Position numbers and translations under genes: made by a program. Below, piece after piece: positions 44,411 through 55,352 of a stretch of 64,000 nucleotides of DNA. The stretch spans positions 30,185,857-30,249,856 of the forward strand of contig NC_080046.1 in the NCBI RefSeq assembly GCF_012489685.1, in the 5' to 3' direction. Numbering within the stretch: the first letter of the stretch is position 1; the number at the start of each line of letters is the position of its first letter. Source of the DNA: Lotus japonicus. Taxonomy: Eukaryota; Streptophyta; Magnoliopsida; Fabales; Fabaceae. Under the pieces are notes generated by a model, which was given only the letters and a program-made list of their open reading frames with translations, was not told where the DNA came from and ran no database searches.

Positions 44411-45096
44411 TGTAAGGCCCAAGTTTTTCAGTTTATACCAAGTGAATAAATTCTTATTCACAAGTAGGTTTGATGCATGGCGAAGGGAAACCTAAACAAG
44501 AGTTTTAGTAAATGAAATAAATGTATGAAGGAGAAAGTTCAGGCAAAAGTTTGAGATTCGTATTGAAGTCGATAAAAGTTATAGCACGATCATTTTACGC
44601 TTAAACCTAGGTCAGAAACCCTAGTATATAGCTAATTTTCACTTTTAGGCACGACGGGAGTTAATTCCAAAAATCTTCAAAAGAAATGTTAGAACTTCTC
44701 TTTTTCCATATATCACAATCGTTTCGAGGCGAAACTCTAGGATCTACGAACGTCCGATTCCAATCATCGGAAGTTTGCGAAAACCGAATCCCTGGTATTT
44801 CAAAACCCTAGAATTTCTCGACAATGAAGACTTTTTCTATTCAGAGCTTCAAATAAATATTCCACACGCGTACACCCATTTCTCTTGATGATTTCAATCT
44901 TTCTTCCGAAGGAAGTTTTCCATTCCGACATTCGATGCAAAAAGCAACTTATCGGGTAAAATAGTTTTATACCGACTATGCTTTAGTTGCCAAAAATACA
45001 AGGAGACCTCTTTATAGTTTTGGAACTCTTTTGCCAAAACATATCTATTAATTCATGGAGAATGAAGTCGGAAAAATCAGATTCGCGAAACTTTCA

Positions 45097-45127
45097 TTTT
45101 CCCGCGAATTTCCAACCTTTATATATA
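45097..45127 (+). promoter_or_regulatory. LTR promoter of G: E2F-like site and TATA box
   Basis: TTTTCCCGCG at 45097-45106, TATATATA at 45120-45127. Copy in the 3' LTR at 51770-51800. Same arrangement as in E. Confidence 0.5.
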
Positions 45128-46656
45128 GCAAAGAAAGGAAGAAAAACACAAATTCTCCTCCATTTTCTCTCCCAAAACCGCGGCCAAGAACAAGGAAGAA
45201 GGAAGAGGAGTTTTTCTTCATCGTTTGCTTGATCGTCGATCAATCAGTTGCTACTTCAAGGCTTCGAGGTATAGTCGCTAATCCTTACCTCTGATCGCTT
45301 TTTCCATAGCTTTTCTGTAGAGTTTTCTGAGCGGATAGTTTATGGGTTTTTGCAAAACTATCCTGAATCTTTCATTTCTGATTCTAAACCTCTTCCTTAT
45401 GCGCCCCAAGATCACTTCTGCCGGGTTAGATTTTCCGTTATGTCGCCGGAATTACGCCGGAATCATTTTGAGCCTAAAATACCCATTTTTGGAGTTTTTG
45501 GTGTAAAGCTTCAACCTTTAGGCTGAAAACTATCGCCTTAGCTTAGTGCTAGTAGGATTAGTTGTCATAAACGTCGTTGGTGACGTCCCTGCAAAATTTT
45601 ATTTTTGGGATTTCAGTTTTGAAAAATCCTAAGTTAAAAATCATGACCAAAATACCCCTGCGACAGTTTTTGATCCGATAATTTTTCCGAGTTCAGAATA
45701 CCCTTAGTTACGGCTTATGAAAGCATAGGAACCAAGTTTGATCGAAGAAAAATCGAGCCCCATAATTGCACAAAGTGGCCGAGCCCTATTAGGGGGGAGG
45801 AGGAAAATTTCCTTTTCCGAAAACTTGTCTTTCGCGCTAGTTTATCGTACCTTAGGGTATAGATTACTTCGAGTAACCTTAGTAAGTATCGATAGCTTAG
45901 TTTCCGATAGATTCTGATAGTATTCTGTGATTTTATTGTAAAGGTGCTTTTGAGGATTTCCCCGAGGACCAACACTTTGAGAGCGAGGAAGCACTAGTTG
46001 ATCATTCTGGAGAACTTTCAGGTGAGGGCTTCTCACTGAATCTCTAGTTAATGCCTAGGGTCGATGTTTCGACATTGTTTACTGTTTATGCACTGGATTG
46101 TGTGTGATTGGAAAATGTTTTCTGAGGCTTCGGCTGACAATGTAGATGATTCATCTACTGAATGTTTTTGAGATTGACTTACATGCTATGTGCTAAGTGG
46201 GTAATCTAGGATGTGTGGTGCATGCTTTATATGCTAAGTGCTAAGTGTTTATGATGAGATTCTTCGATATATGACATGTTGTTGATTGTGATGATTTAAA
46301 TATGCTCTGCACTGGAATCTGAGATTCTGAATGGTGAGGATAGCGGGCAGGTCATGCCGATTTTATTTTGAGAGTTTTGAGAAAGTTTGATAGGACGAAC
46401 GAGGTTCGGGCCTTAATTTTGTTTAGAGGATCGAGACATCCTCTGGAAGCGACTTGGGATTGGGAGATCCTGAAAATGTATAAGACTTGCGATAAGACAA
46501 AATGGAATCTATTTTATAAAGAAAACTCATAAGACCTTAAATAACCTCTAAATCTTTAAGTAATGGTATAAATCTCGAAAGGAGGCTTTCGATGCAAATC
46601 ATAGTTTTGGAAAAACGAGGAGTGTCGTCGGATCCAAGTGTTGAGTTTGTCGTGGT

Positions 46657-46805
46657 TGTGCTGTTGGAGCAGCGTTTGTTGTCGTGCTGTTGGAGCAGCG
46701 TTTGTTGTTGTGCTGTTGGAGCAACGTTTGTTTGTTGTGCTGTTGGAGCAGCGTTTGTTGTTGTGCTGTTGGAGCAGCGTTTGTTGTTGTACTGTTGGAG
46801 CAGCT
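46657..46805 (+). repeat. Minisatellite in G 5' LTR, six units of about 26 bp
   Basis: Unit CTGTTGGAGCAGCGTTTGTT plus a GT-rich linker, six copies with small changes. Each unit can fold on GCTG/CAGC. The 3' LTR has the same six-unit array at 53317-53465; an inverted three-unit version stands at 59080-59220. Confidence 0.92.
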
Positions 46806-48130
46806 ATGTGTTGTTGTGAAGTGTGTCTTTTGTCGCAGAATCGACTTTACCTTAGGGTGAGCTTTTAGAGACATTAATTTAGCTAGAACACGTGGCGACG
46901 TGTCGAGTGAGATCGGAGACGTTGATTGACTAATCATCTTGCATTCATGCAACATTAATGAGGTATTAACACAGGACGTACTCTGGACCTCGTCGGTTTC
47001 CAAAATGGTCATAAGACCCGGAATGCCGTGGAAGAGCGTTTGTAGACGTCACTTGTAGCAGACCGAAATGGCAGACCTACGGGTTTACTGCTGATCTGGC
47101 TACCTTTGTGTGGTGTAAGAGGCACGCGGGCCGAAATGGTTCCACCGTGGCTGGTGTTAGGGCTGATCCGTTTGATGTCCATCCCTTTCCGGAATGCATG
47201 TGGTTAACTGGGTTAACCTGCATATCATTTCATGCAACATGCATACTGACTTAGTGATGAGTGTGTTTGATACTTGTTAATTCTATTTGAGGCATGTTAA
47301 CTGTGATTTATCGTCGTTTATATTCATCATGAGATATGCAACCCTAGGATGTTATCCCTAGTTAAAAGCCTAAGTGGTTATCCTATGATCTGTATCTATC
47401 CTTGCTATTATTTACATAATTCCTTGGAGTTGACCCTCGCGTCTTCTGTGTGTGCTTTGGCGAACAAACGCCCTTTGTCAGATGTCTTTGGCGGACTAGT
47501 TCACGACGGTTCACCCTTCGGGGGAAACTAGAGTTGGGATGCTGGAACAGGAGCGCATCGCGATAGCGAGCGGAGGACGGAGGATGTACCTAGACTTAGT
47601 CGTTCTGGATTCAGATTCGGACGACGATCACGCTATCATGTAGGATTGAGTGTTAGTGTGAGCTCCTCGAGATGGGATTAGTGTAGGAGTAGAGTCTTAG
47701 CTCTGAACATCATTTGTTTCATTCGGGACAGGGTAGTTTCCCACCTATAGCTTTTTGTGTGGTTTCGTTACGGGAATCACAGAAAGTTGGTTGGACTTAG
47801 GAAGTCTTGTTTCAGGCCGATGGGCCAGCTTATTCTCATTTTGAGGGATAGTGTTGCGGACACTTAACCTTTTCTTTTGGTTTGTACTTTTGCCTATGGG
47901 CGCTACTCTTCTATTACCCGTCACTGGAGGTTCACTCGTGACGAGGTTGCTACTTACAGCGGGGGCTGTTTATATATTGTATATTAGTTTTATTACTTTT
48001 CGCACTTGGGTTTTATTTATTTCAGTCTTGTCTTAGTTATAATCGGAAAAAAAATATATTCACGTTTTTCCGCATTAAGTTTACTTTTGGTTACTAAAGT
48101 GACGCCACCGAAATCGGAGTGTTACAATGT

Positions 48131-48142
48131 GGTATCAGAGCA
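48131..48142 (+). other. Primer binding site of element G
   Basis: TGGTATCAGAGC three bases after the 5' LTR. The 200 bases from here to the gag ATG hold no gene. Confidence 0.9.
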
Positions 48143-48338
48143 CGGTCGAGTCTTTCGGGAGTTGTTGGGGAATAGGTCTTCTGTGCTAGGTTGTGTGACT
48201 CTGTAAAGAGTGAAAATTGATTGTCTGCAAGCGATTTTTCCCTTAAAAATTGATTGAAGTTATTGCTTAATCATATTGTATAGTTATGGAAATGCTATCT
48301 TATGATGAGTACTAACTATTTGTCTAACTTAACAGAAC

Positions 48339-49532
48339 ATGGTGAACACTAACCAGTTAGCTGAGATGATGGCCACTATGGCCCAAGCTGTGACGGCGCA
48401 AGCAAACGATAATGCCATGAGGCGTGCTGCTGAAGAAGCACGTGAACAACATCAGCGCCAGAGGGAAGTAACTCTGGACCAGAATAAAGGCCTCAATGAT
48501 TTCAGGAGGCAAAACCCACCCAAGTTCTCTGGTGGTACTGACCCAGACAAAGCGGATCTCTGGATCCAGGAGGTTGAAAAGATATTCGGCGTACTACAGA
48601 CTGTTGAGGGTGCCAAGGTGGGCATGGCGACTTATCTGTTGCTCGGCGATGCTGAGTACTGGTGGAAAGGCAACAAGGGAATCATGGAAGCCAACCATGA
48701 AGAGATTAACTGGAACTCTTTCCGGGACGCATTCTTGGAGAAATAATTTCCAACAAGTGCTCGGGATGAGCGGGAGTCACAGTTTCTGATACTCCGTCAG
48801 GGAGGTATGTCTGTACCGGAATTTGCTTCGAAGCTGGAATCTTTGGCGAAGCATTTCCAATTCTTCCATGACCATGTGAACGAGCGCTACATGTGCAAGC
48901 GTTTCGTTAATGGACTGAGGCCGGATATTGAGGACTCAGTGAGGCCACTGGGAATCATGCGATTCCAGTCGTTGGTGGAGAAGGCCACGGAAGTGGAACT
49001 GATGAAGGACCGGAGGCTAAACCGGGCTGGAAATGGAGGGCCGATGAGGTCGGGCTCTCAAAATTTTCAGAGCAGAGAGAAATTTCAGAGCAGGGGGCCA
49101 TATCAGCGTCCTGCTGGAAGAGGATTTACTTCCGGATCTTACAGACCCATGACGGGTGCTGCTGGAGGTTCTGGAGATCAGACTTTGAAGAAGGAGACGA
49201 CCTGTTTCAGATGTGGGGAGCCGGGGCACTATGCCAATGCTTGTCCCGACACGAGGCCCAAATGCTACAATTGTAACAAAATGGGGCACACTGCCGATCA
49301 GTGCAGAGCACCCAAGACGGAGCCAACCGTGAACACTGCTCGTGGAAAGCGTCCTGCGGCTAAAGCAAGAGTTTACACCATGGACGGTGAGAGAGCTGAG
49401 GGGTTTGTCAGAGGAGAGCGCAAGAACGATGGTAACTTTCTAACCATTCTTTCTCATTCTAGTATAATATGTTCTATTTTTCTTGTAGAGTGTGCAAACA
49501 CACCTATCTTACGTATATGGTTTACGCTTTGA
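48339..49532 (+). pseudogene. gag: gag of element G, one in-frame stop
   Basis: ATG 48339. One frame of 398 codons with TAA at 48744-48746, expected Tyr in the capsid domain. Retrotransposon gag (capsid) domain around residues 50-235 (PPKFSGGTDPDKADLWIQEVEK, EYWW). Basic linker with RSGSQ. Two CCHC knuckles: CFRCGEPGHYANAC (~289) and CYNCNKMGHTADQC (~309). The last about 25 residues run into non-coding sequence. Readthrough could give full Gag; otherwise inactive. Confidence 0.9.
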
Positions 49533-50776
49533 CCTTATAGTTACTACGCCTATTATGACTTTACTTTACTGTTACTCGTATTTTAGCTATAGAAGTTATA
49601 CGAGGTTTAGAATGACACGCTAAGCCTAGAAAGTAATCTTCTACCGATGCGTTTAAAAGGAAGCTAGAAGCTGAAGAATGAATTTCATAGAGATTCATTA
49701 TGGATAGTATACGTATGATGTCGAGGGTGTGTAGTTCCGTAGCGACATCATTAAAGATTTAACGTCAGGGTATTTGCGACCACTGGATGATAGGAACTCA
49801 TTGACTGTTCCAGTGGGCTTTTTCTAGATTTTCACCTTCGATGTATTAGGCCTGATCAACTTAATATTGAGGGGGTGATTTTCGGAATCACAGCTGGATA
49901 TGGACTTTGATAGAAGGATGTGTAAGATGAATTTGAATTGATCGAGGATTAGTCGGATTTGGGAGGAAAGTTCGTGTTAAGTAATTGATTTTCTTTGGGA
50001 AGGAGTTGTCGTTGTAAGAGATGAATATTCTTTTAGGAAATGTTGGAGAGCTATAGAGCATCAGAGATCCAAACTTGGAAAAGGTTTAGGTTTTAAGTCT
50101 ATTAATTCTTGTCATAAGTGTATAGGACTTGAAGTTTGTCATAATTTGATTGGGAGATTAAGAAGTTTATCGACAAGATGGTAATCAAGTTACAAGAAGG
50201 AAAGTGTTAGTATTAAGATGAATACTTGAAGTTATCATAGTTGGACAAGCTACTCAGAGTCTAATAGTGAATGGAACTTTGTTATGGATTTCGGTGATGC
50301 TTGATAGAGTTAGCAAGTGAATTTTGCTCAGTTGAATAAGAATCCTATGATTAAGATTGACTTGGGGAGTTGGAAATCGTGTGTGAGTAAGGGATGTAGT
50401 GGTGATAGCAGTTACGATAGTAGTTAAACCTCAGAAGGTTGGAGGATCGGATGACGAAATGACTAGTTAAGTCCCTTGAGGTATAGTTATGATTTGATCT
50501 TCTAGAGGATAAATCTCGATTGATGCGAAGCGTTAGGGATTTCAGTAAGTGTAAACTGGTTTGAGTGAGGAAGGTTTTGAGGACAAAGACGACAATAATG
50601 GATTGTTGGATATCAAGAGGATGATTAGCTTATGAGGGGTTGATGAATTTATGATTAAGGAGAATGAGTCTTGTCATGCACAAGGTAGTAAGACTCAAGT
50701 TGAGCATTCAATCCGGAACATAGAGATGTACCGAGTTCCTAATCAGTATTTTGGACGAACAAGGGCAGAGGAGCAA
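49533..50776 (+). other. Decayed internal region of G
   Basis: About 1.2 kb without an open gene. 49533-49730 matches E 38170-38410 and 49724-49990 matches E 39180-39430: the RT block of E is absent at the join. The rest aligns loosely with E 40300-41240. Confidence 0.65.
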
Positions 50777-51042
50777 GTGGTTAAGGTTGTGCGATTGCAC
50801 GAATGCCAACAAATATTATTTCCAACGGAGAACCGATTCAAGTGGTCGAACCGGACAACAGAGAGTTAGAGGACGATATGTCTTTTGAGACGCCGTCGGT
50901 CAGCATTGGGACTAGAAGAGTGAAACAATCGAGGGGAAAGCAGAGTGCTTTAGTGCAAGTTATTTGGAACAAAGACACAAACGGTGCTATATGGGAGTTA
51001 GAGGAAAAGACCAAGGGACAATATTCAGAATTTTTTTACTAA
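50777..51042 (+). pseudogene. pol: Integrase stub fused to chromodomain tail (G)
   Basis: VKVVRLHE-type integrase remnant, a one-base loss, then from 50803 an open 79-codon frame: MPTNIIS, DMSFETPSVSIGTRRVKQSRG, VQVIWNKDT.GAIWELEEK to TAA. Same junction as in E, better preserved tail. Followed by GGAGGG polypurine tract (51075-51080) and the 3' LTR. Confidence 0.72.
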
Positions 51043-51086
51043 CCCTTAAGTTTCGAGGACGAAACTTTCTTTTTGGAGGGTAGTAA

Positions 51087-54000
51087 TGTAAGGCCCAAGT
51101 TTTTCAGTTTATACCAAGTGAATAAATTCTTATTCACCAGTAGGTTTGATGCATGGCGAAGGGAAACCTGAACAAGAGTTTAGTAAATGAAATAAATGTA
51201 TGAAGGAGAAAGTTCAGGAAAAGTCTGAGGTTCGTATTGAAGTCGATAAAAGTTATAGCACGATCGTTTTACGCTTAAACCTAGGTCAGAAACCCTAGTA
51301 TATAGCTAATTTTCACTTTTAGGCACGACGGGAGTTAATTCCAAAAATCTTCAGAGAAATGTTAGAACTTCTCTTTTTCCATATATCACAATCGTTTCGA
51401 GGCGAAACTCTAGGATCTACGAACGTCCGATTCCAATCATCGGAAGTTTGCCGAAACCGAATCCCTGGTATTTCAAAACCCTAGAATTTCTCGACAATGA
51501 AGACTTTTTCTATTCAGAGCTTCAAATGAATATTCCACACGCGTACACCCATTTCTCTTGATGATTTCAATCTTTCTTCCGAAGGAAGTTTTCCATTCCG
51601 ACATTCGATGCAAAAAGCAACTTATCGGGTAAAATAGTTTTATACCGACTATGCTTTAGTTGCCAAAAATACAAGGAGACCTCTTTATAGTTTTGGAACT
51701 CTTTTGCCAAAACATATCTATTAATTCATGGAGAATGAAGTCGGAAAAATCAGATTCGCGAAACTTTCATTTTCCCGCGAATTTCCAACCTTTATATATA
51801 GCAAAGAAAGGAAGAAAAACACAAATTCTCCTCCATTTTCTCTCCCAAAACTGCGGCCAAGAACAAGGAAGAAGGAAGAAGAGTTTTTCTTCATCGTTTG
51901 CTTGATCGTCGATCAATCAGTTGCTACTTCAAGGCTTCGAGGTATAGTCGCTAATCCTTACCTCTGATCGCTTTTTCCATAGCTTTTCTGAGCGGATAGT
52001 TTATGGGTTTTTGCAAAACTATCCTGAATCTTTCATTTCTGATTCTAAACCTCTTCCTTATGCGCCCAAGATCACTTCTGCCGGGTTAGATTTCCCGTTA
52101 TGTCGCCGGAATTCCGCCGGAATCATTTTGAGCCTAAAATACCCATTTTTAGAGTTTTTGGTGTAAAGCTTCAACCTTTAGGCTGAAAACTATCGCCTTA
52201 GCTTAGTGCTAGTAGGATTAGTTGTCATAAACGTCGTTGGTGACGTCCCTGCAAAATTTTATTTTTGGGATTTCAGTTTTGAAAAATCCTAAGTTAAAAA
52301 TCATGACCAAAATACCCCTGCGACAGTTTTTGATCCGATAATTTTTCCGAGTTCAGAATACCCTTAGTTACGGCTTATGAAAGCATAGGAACCAAGTTTG
52401 ATCGAAGAAAAATCGAGCCCCATAATTGCACAAAGTGGCCGAGCCCTATTAGGGGGTAGGAGGAAAATTTCCTTTTCCGAAAACTTGTCTTTCGCGCTAG
52501 TTTATCGTACCTTAGGGTATAGATTACTTCGAGTAACCTTAGTAAGTATCGATAGCTTAGTTTCCGATAGATTCTGGTAGTATTCTGTGATTTTATTGTA
52601 AAGGTGCTTTTGAGGATTTCCCCGAGGACCAACACTTTGAGAGCGAGGAAGCACTAGCTGATCATTCTGGAGAACTTTCAGGTGAGGGCTTCTCACTGAA
52701 TCTCTAGTTAATGCCTAGGGTCGATGTTTCGACATTGTTTACTGTTTATGCACTGGATTGTGTGTGATTGGAAAATGTTTTCTGAGGCTTCGGCTGACAA
52801 TGTAGATGATTCATCTACAGAATGTTTTTGAGATTGACTTACATGCTATGTGCTAAGTGGGTAATCTAGGATGTGTGGTGCATGCTTTATATGCTAAGTG
52901 CTAAGTGTTTATGATGAGATTCTTCGATATATGACATGTTGTTGATTGTGATGATTTAAATATGCTCTGCACTGGAATCTGAGATTCTGAATGGTGAGGA
53001 TAGCGGGCAGGTCATGCCGATTTTATTTTGAGAGTTTTGAGAAAGTTTGATAGGACGAACGAGGTTCGGGCCTTAATTTTGTTTAGAGGATCGAGACATC
53101 CTCTGGAAGCGACTTGGGATTGGGAGATCCTGAAAATGTATAAGACTTGCGATAAGACAAAATGGAATCTATTTTATAAAGAAAACTCATAAGACCTTAA
53201 ATAACCTCTAAATCTTTAAGTAATGGTATAAATCTCGAAAGGAGGCTTTCGATGCAAATCATAGTTTTGGAAAAACGAGGAGTGTCGTCGGATCCAAGTG
53301 TTGAGTTTGTCGTGGTTGTGCTGTTGGAGCAGCGTTTGTTGTCGTGCTGTTGGAGCAGCGTTTGTTGTTGTGCTGTTGGAGCAGCGTTTGTTTGTTGTGC
53401 TGTTGGAGCAGCGTTTGTTGTTGTGCTGTTGGAGCAGCGTTTGTTGTTGTACTGTTGGAGCAGCTATGTGTTGTTGTGAAGTGTGTCTTTTGTCGCAGAA
53501 TCGACTTTACCTTAGGGTGAGCTTTTAGAGACATTAATTTAGCTAGAACACGTGGCGACGTGTCGAGTGAGATCGGAGACGTTGATTGACTAATCATCTT
53601 GCATTCATGCAACATTAATGAGGTATTAACACAGGACGTACTCTGGACCTCGTCGGTTTCCAAAATGGTCATAAGACCCGGAATGCCGTGGAAGAGCGTT
53701 TGTAGACGTCACTTGTAGCAGACCGAAATGGCAGACCTACGGGTTTACTGCTGATCTGGCTACCTTTGTGTGGTGTAAGAGGCACGCGGGCCGAAATGGT
53801 TCCACCGTGGCTGGTGTTAGGGCTGATCCGTTTGATGTCCATCCCTTTCCGGAATGCATGTGGTTAACTGGGTTAACCTGCATATCATTTCATGCAACAT
53901 GCATACTGACTTAGTGATGAGTGTGTTTGATACTTGTTAATTCTATTTGAGGCATGTTAACTGTGATTTATCGTCGTTTATATTCATCATGAGATATGCA

Positions 54001-54786
54001 ACCCTAGGATGTTATCCCTAGTTAAAAGCCTAAGTGGTTATCCTATGATCTGTATCTATCCTTGCTATTATTTACATAATTCCTTGGAGTCGACCCTCGC
54101 GTCTTCTGTGTGTGCTTTGGCGAACAAACGCCCTTTGTCAGATGTCTTTGGCGGACTAGCTCACGACGGTTCACCCTTCGGGGGAAACTAGAGTTGGGAT
54201 GCTGGAACAGGAGCGCATCGCGATAGCGAGCGGAGGACGGAGGATGTACCTAGACTTAGTCGTTCTGGATTCAGATTCGGACGACGATCACGCTATCATG
54301 TAGGATTGAGTGTTAGTGTGAGCTCCTCGAGATGGGATTACTGTAGGAGTAGAGTCTTAGCTCTGAACATCATTTGTTTCATTCGGGACAGGGTAGTTTC
54401 CCACCTATAGCTTTTTGTGTGGTTTCGTTACGGGAATCACAGAGAGTTGGTTGGACTTAGGAAGTCTTGTTTCAGGCCGATGGGCCAGCTTATTCTCATT
54501 TTGAGGGATAGTGTTGCGGACACTTAACCTTTTCTTTTGGTTTGTACTTTTGCCTACGGGCGCTACTCTTCTATTACCCGTCACTGGAGGTTCACTCGTG
54601 ACGAGGTTGCTACTTACAGCGGGGGCTGTTTATATATTGTATATTAGTTTTATTACTTTTCGCACTTGGGTTTTATTTATTTCAGTCTTGTCTTAGTTAT
54701 AATCGAAAAAAAAATATATTCACGTTTTTCCGCATTAAGTTTACTTTTGGTTACTAAAGTGACGCCACCGAAATCGGGGTGTTACA
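51087..54786 (+). repeat. 3' LTR of element G, 3700 bp
   Basis: Matches 44411-48127 with about 30 differences, including a 10-base deletion near 51985. Minisatellite at 53317-53465. Followed by the right AACGG duplication (54787-54791). Confidence 0.95.
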
Positions 54787-55352
54787 AACGGTAGCATTTC
54801 CCATGCAACGCTCAACCCTAATCCTTGGAGTATATAAAGAGACTGAAGACTGAAAGAAGCGGCTAGAAGCATTCACATACGCGCAAGATAAATTAAAATT
54901 CTTCTAAGCTTTCTTTCATCTGAAATTCATTGAGTTTACTATTAGCTTTTTAGAAGCAAATCTCGTGTAAACAATTCTTTGATAAACAGTTTGTTTAGTT
55001 CCTTTAGGAGATCAAGGTTGATCGGATCCTAGAGAAGACTAAGAGAGTGAATCTTAGTGTGAGCTAAGTCAGTGTAATTGTTAGTCACTTGTAGGTTTCA
55101 AGTGCAGTTGTAACTCTTACCTGATTAGTGGATTGCCTTCATTCTAAGAAGGAAGAAATCACCTTAACGGGTGGACTGGAGTAGCTTGAGTGATTTATCA
55201 AGTGAACCAGGATAAAATCCTTGTGTGCTTTTCTATCTCTTATCTTTAGCACTTAAGTTCTCGAAAGATTTGTCAAAATCTTTAAGGTGGAAGCTTTATC
55301 TTGAAAACGTTATTCAAACCCCCCCCCCTTTCTACCGTTTTTCATACCTTCA
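54787..55352 (+). repeat. LTR of element F, right part
   Basis: Continues the F LTR after G. TATA box TATATAAA at 54831-54838. Longer poly-C tract (10 C) near the end. Ends CCTTCA and is followed at once by family-1 spacer sequence, so F is read as inserted in H (expected duplication TTAAC, 55353-55357). Confidence 0.9.

Larger units (their letters stand above)
44411..48127 (+). repeat. 5' LTR of element G, 3717 bp
   Basis: TGTAAGGCCC...GTGTTACA. Promoter near 45097-45127, minisatellite at 46657-46805, a perfect small hairpin ACACGT-GGCG-ACGTGT at 46888-46903, and four CCGRAATG motifs (47019-47197). Short ORFs in it are non-coding shadows. Confidence 0.95.
44411..54786 (+). mobile_element. 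Element G: gag-only Ty3/gypsy with 3.7-kb LTRs
   Basis: 10376 bp between AACGG duplications. LTRs 44411-48127 and 51087-54786; internal part only 2959 bp with PBS, a gag broken by one stop, and a short integrase-chromodomain stub. No protease, RT or RNase H. This layout fits the described TR-GAG class of non-autonomous plant elements. The LTRs differ at roughly 30 places, so it is older than E. Related to E (shared stub, shared promoter site, gag start) but the LTR body is different. Confidence 0.93.

Noticed and set aside
46599..47012. 137-aa minus-strand ORF in the G LTR, repeated at 53259-53672
   Set aside because: It reads the GCTGTTGGAGCAGC minisatellite; the second copy exists because the LTR is duplicated, not because of protein conservation.
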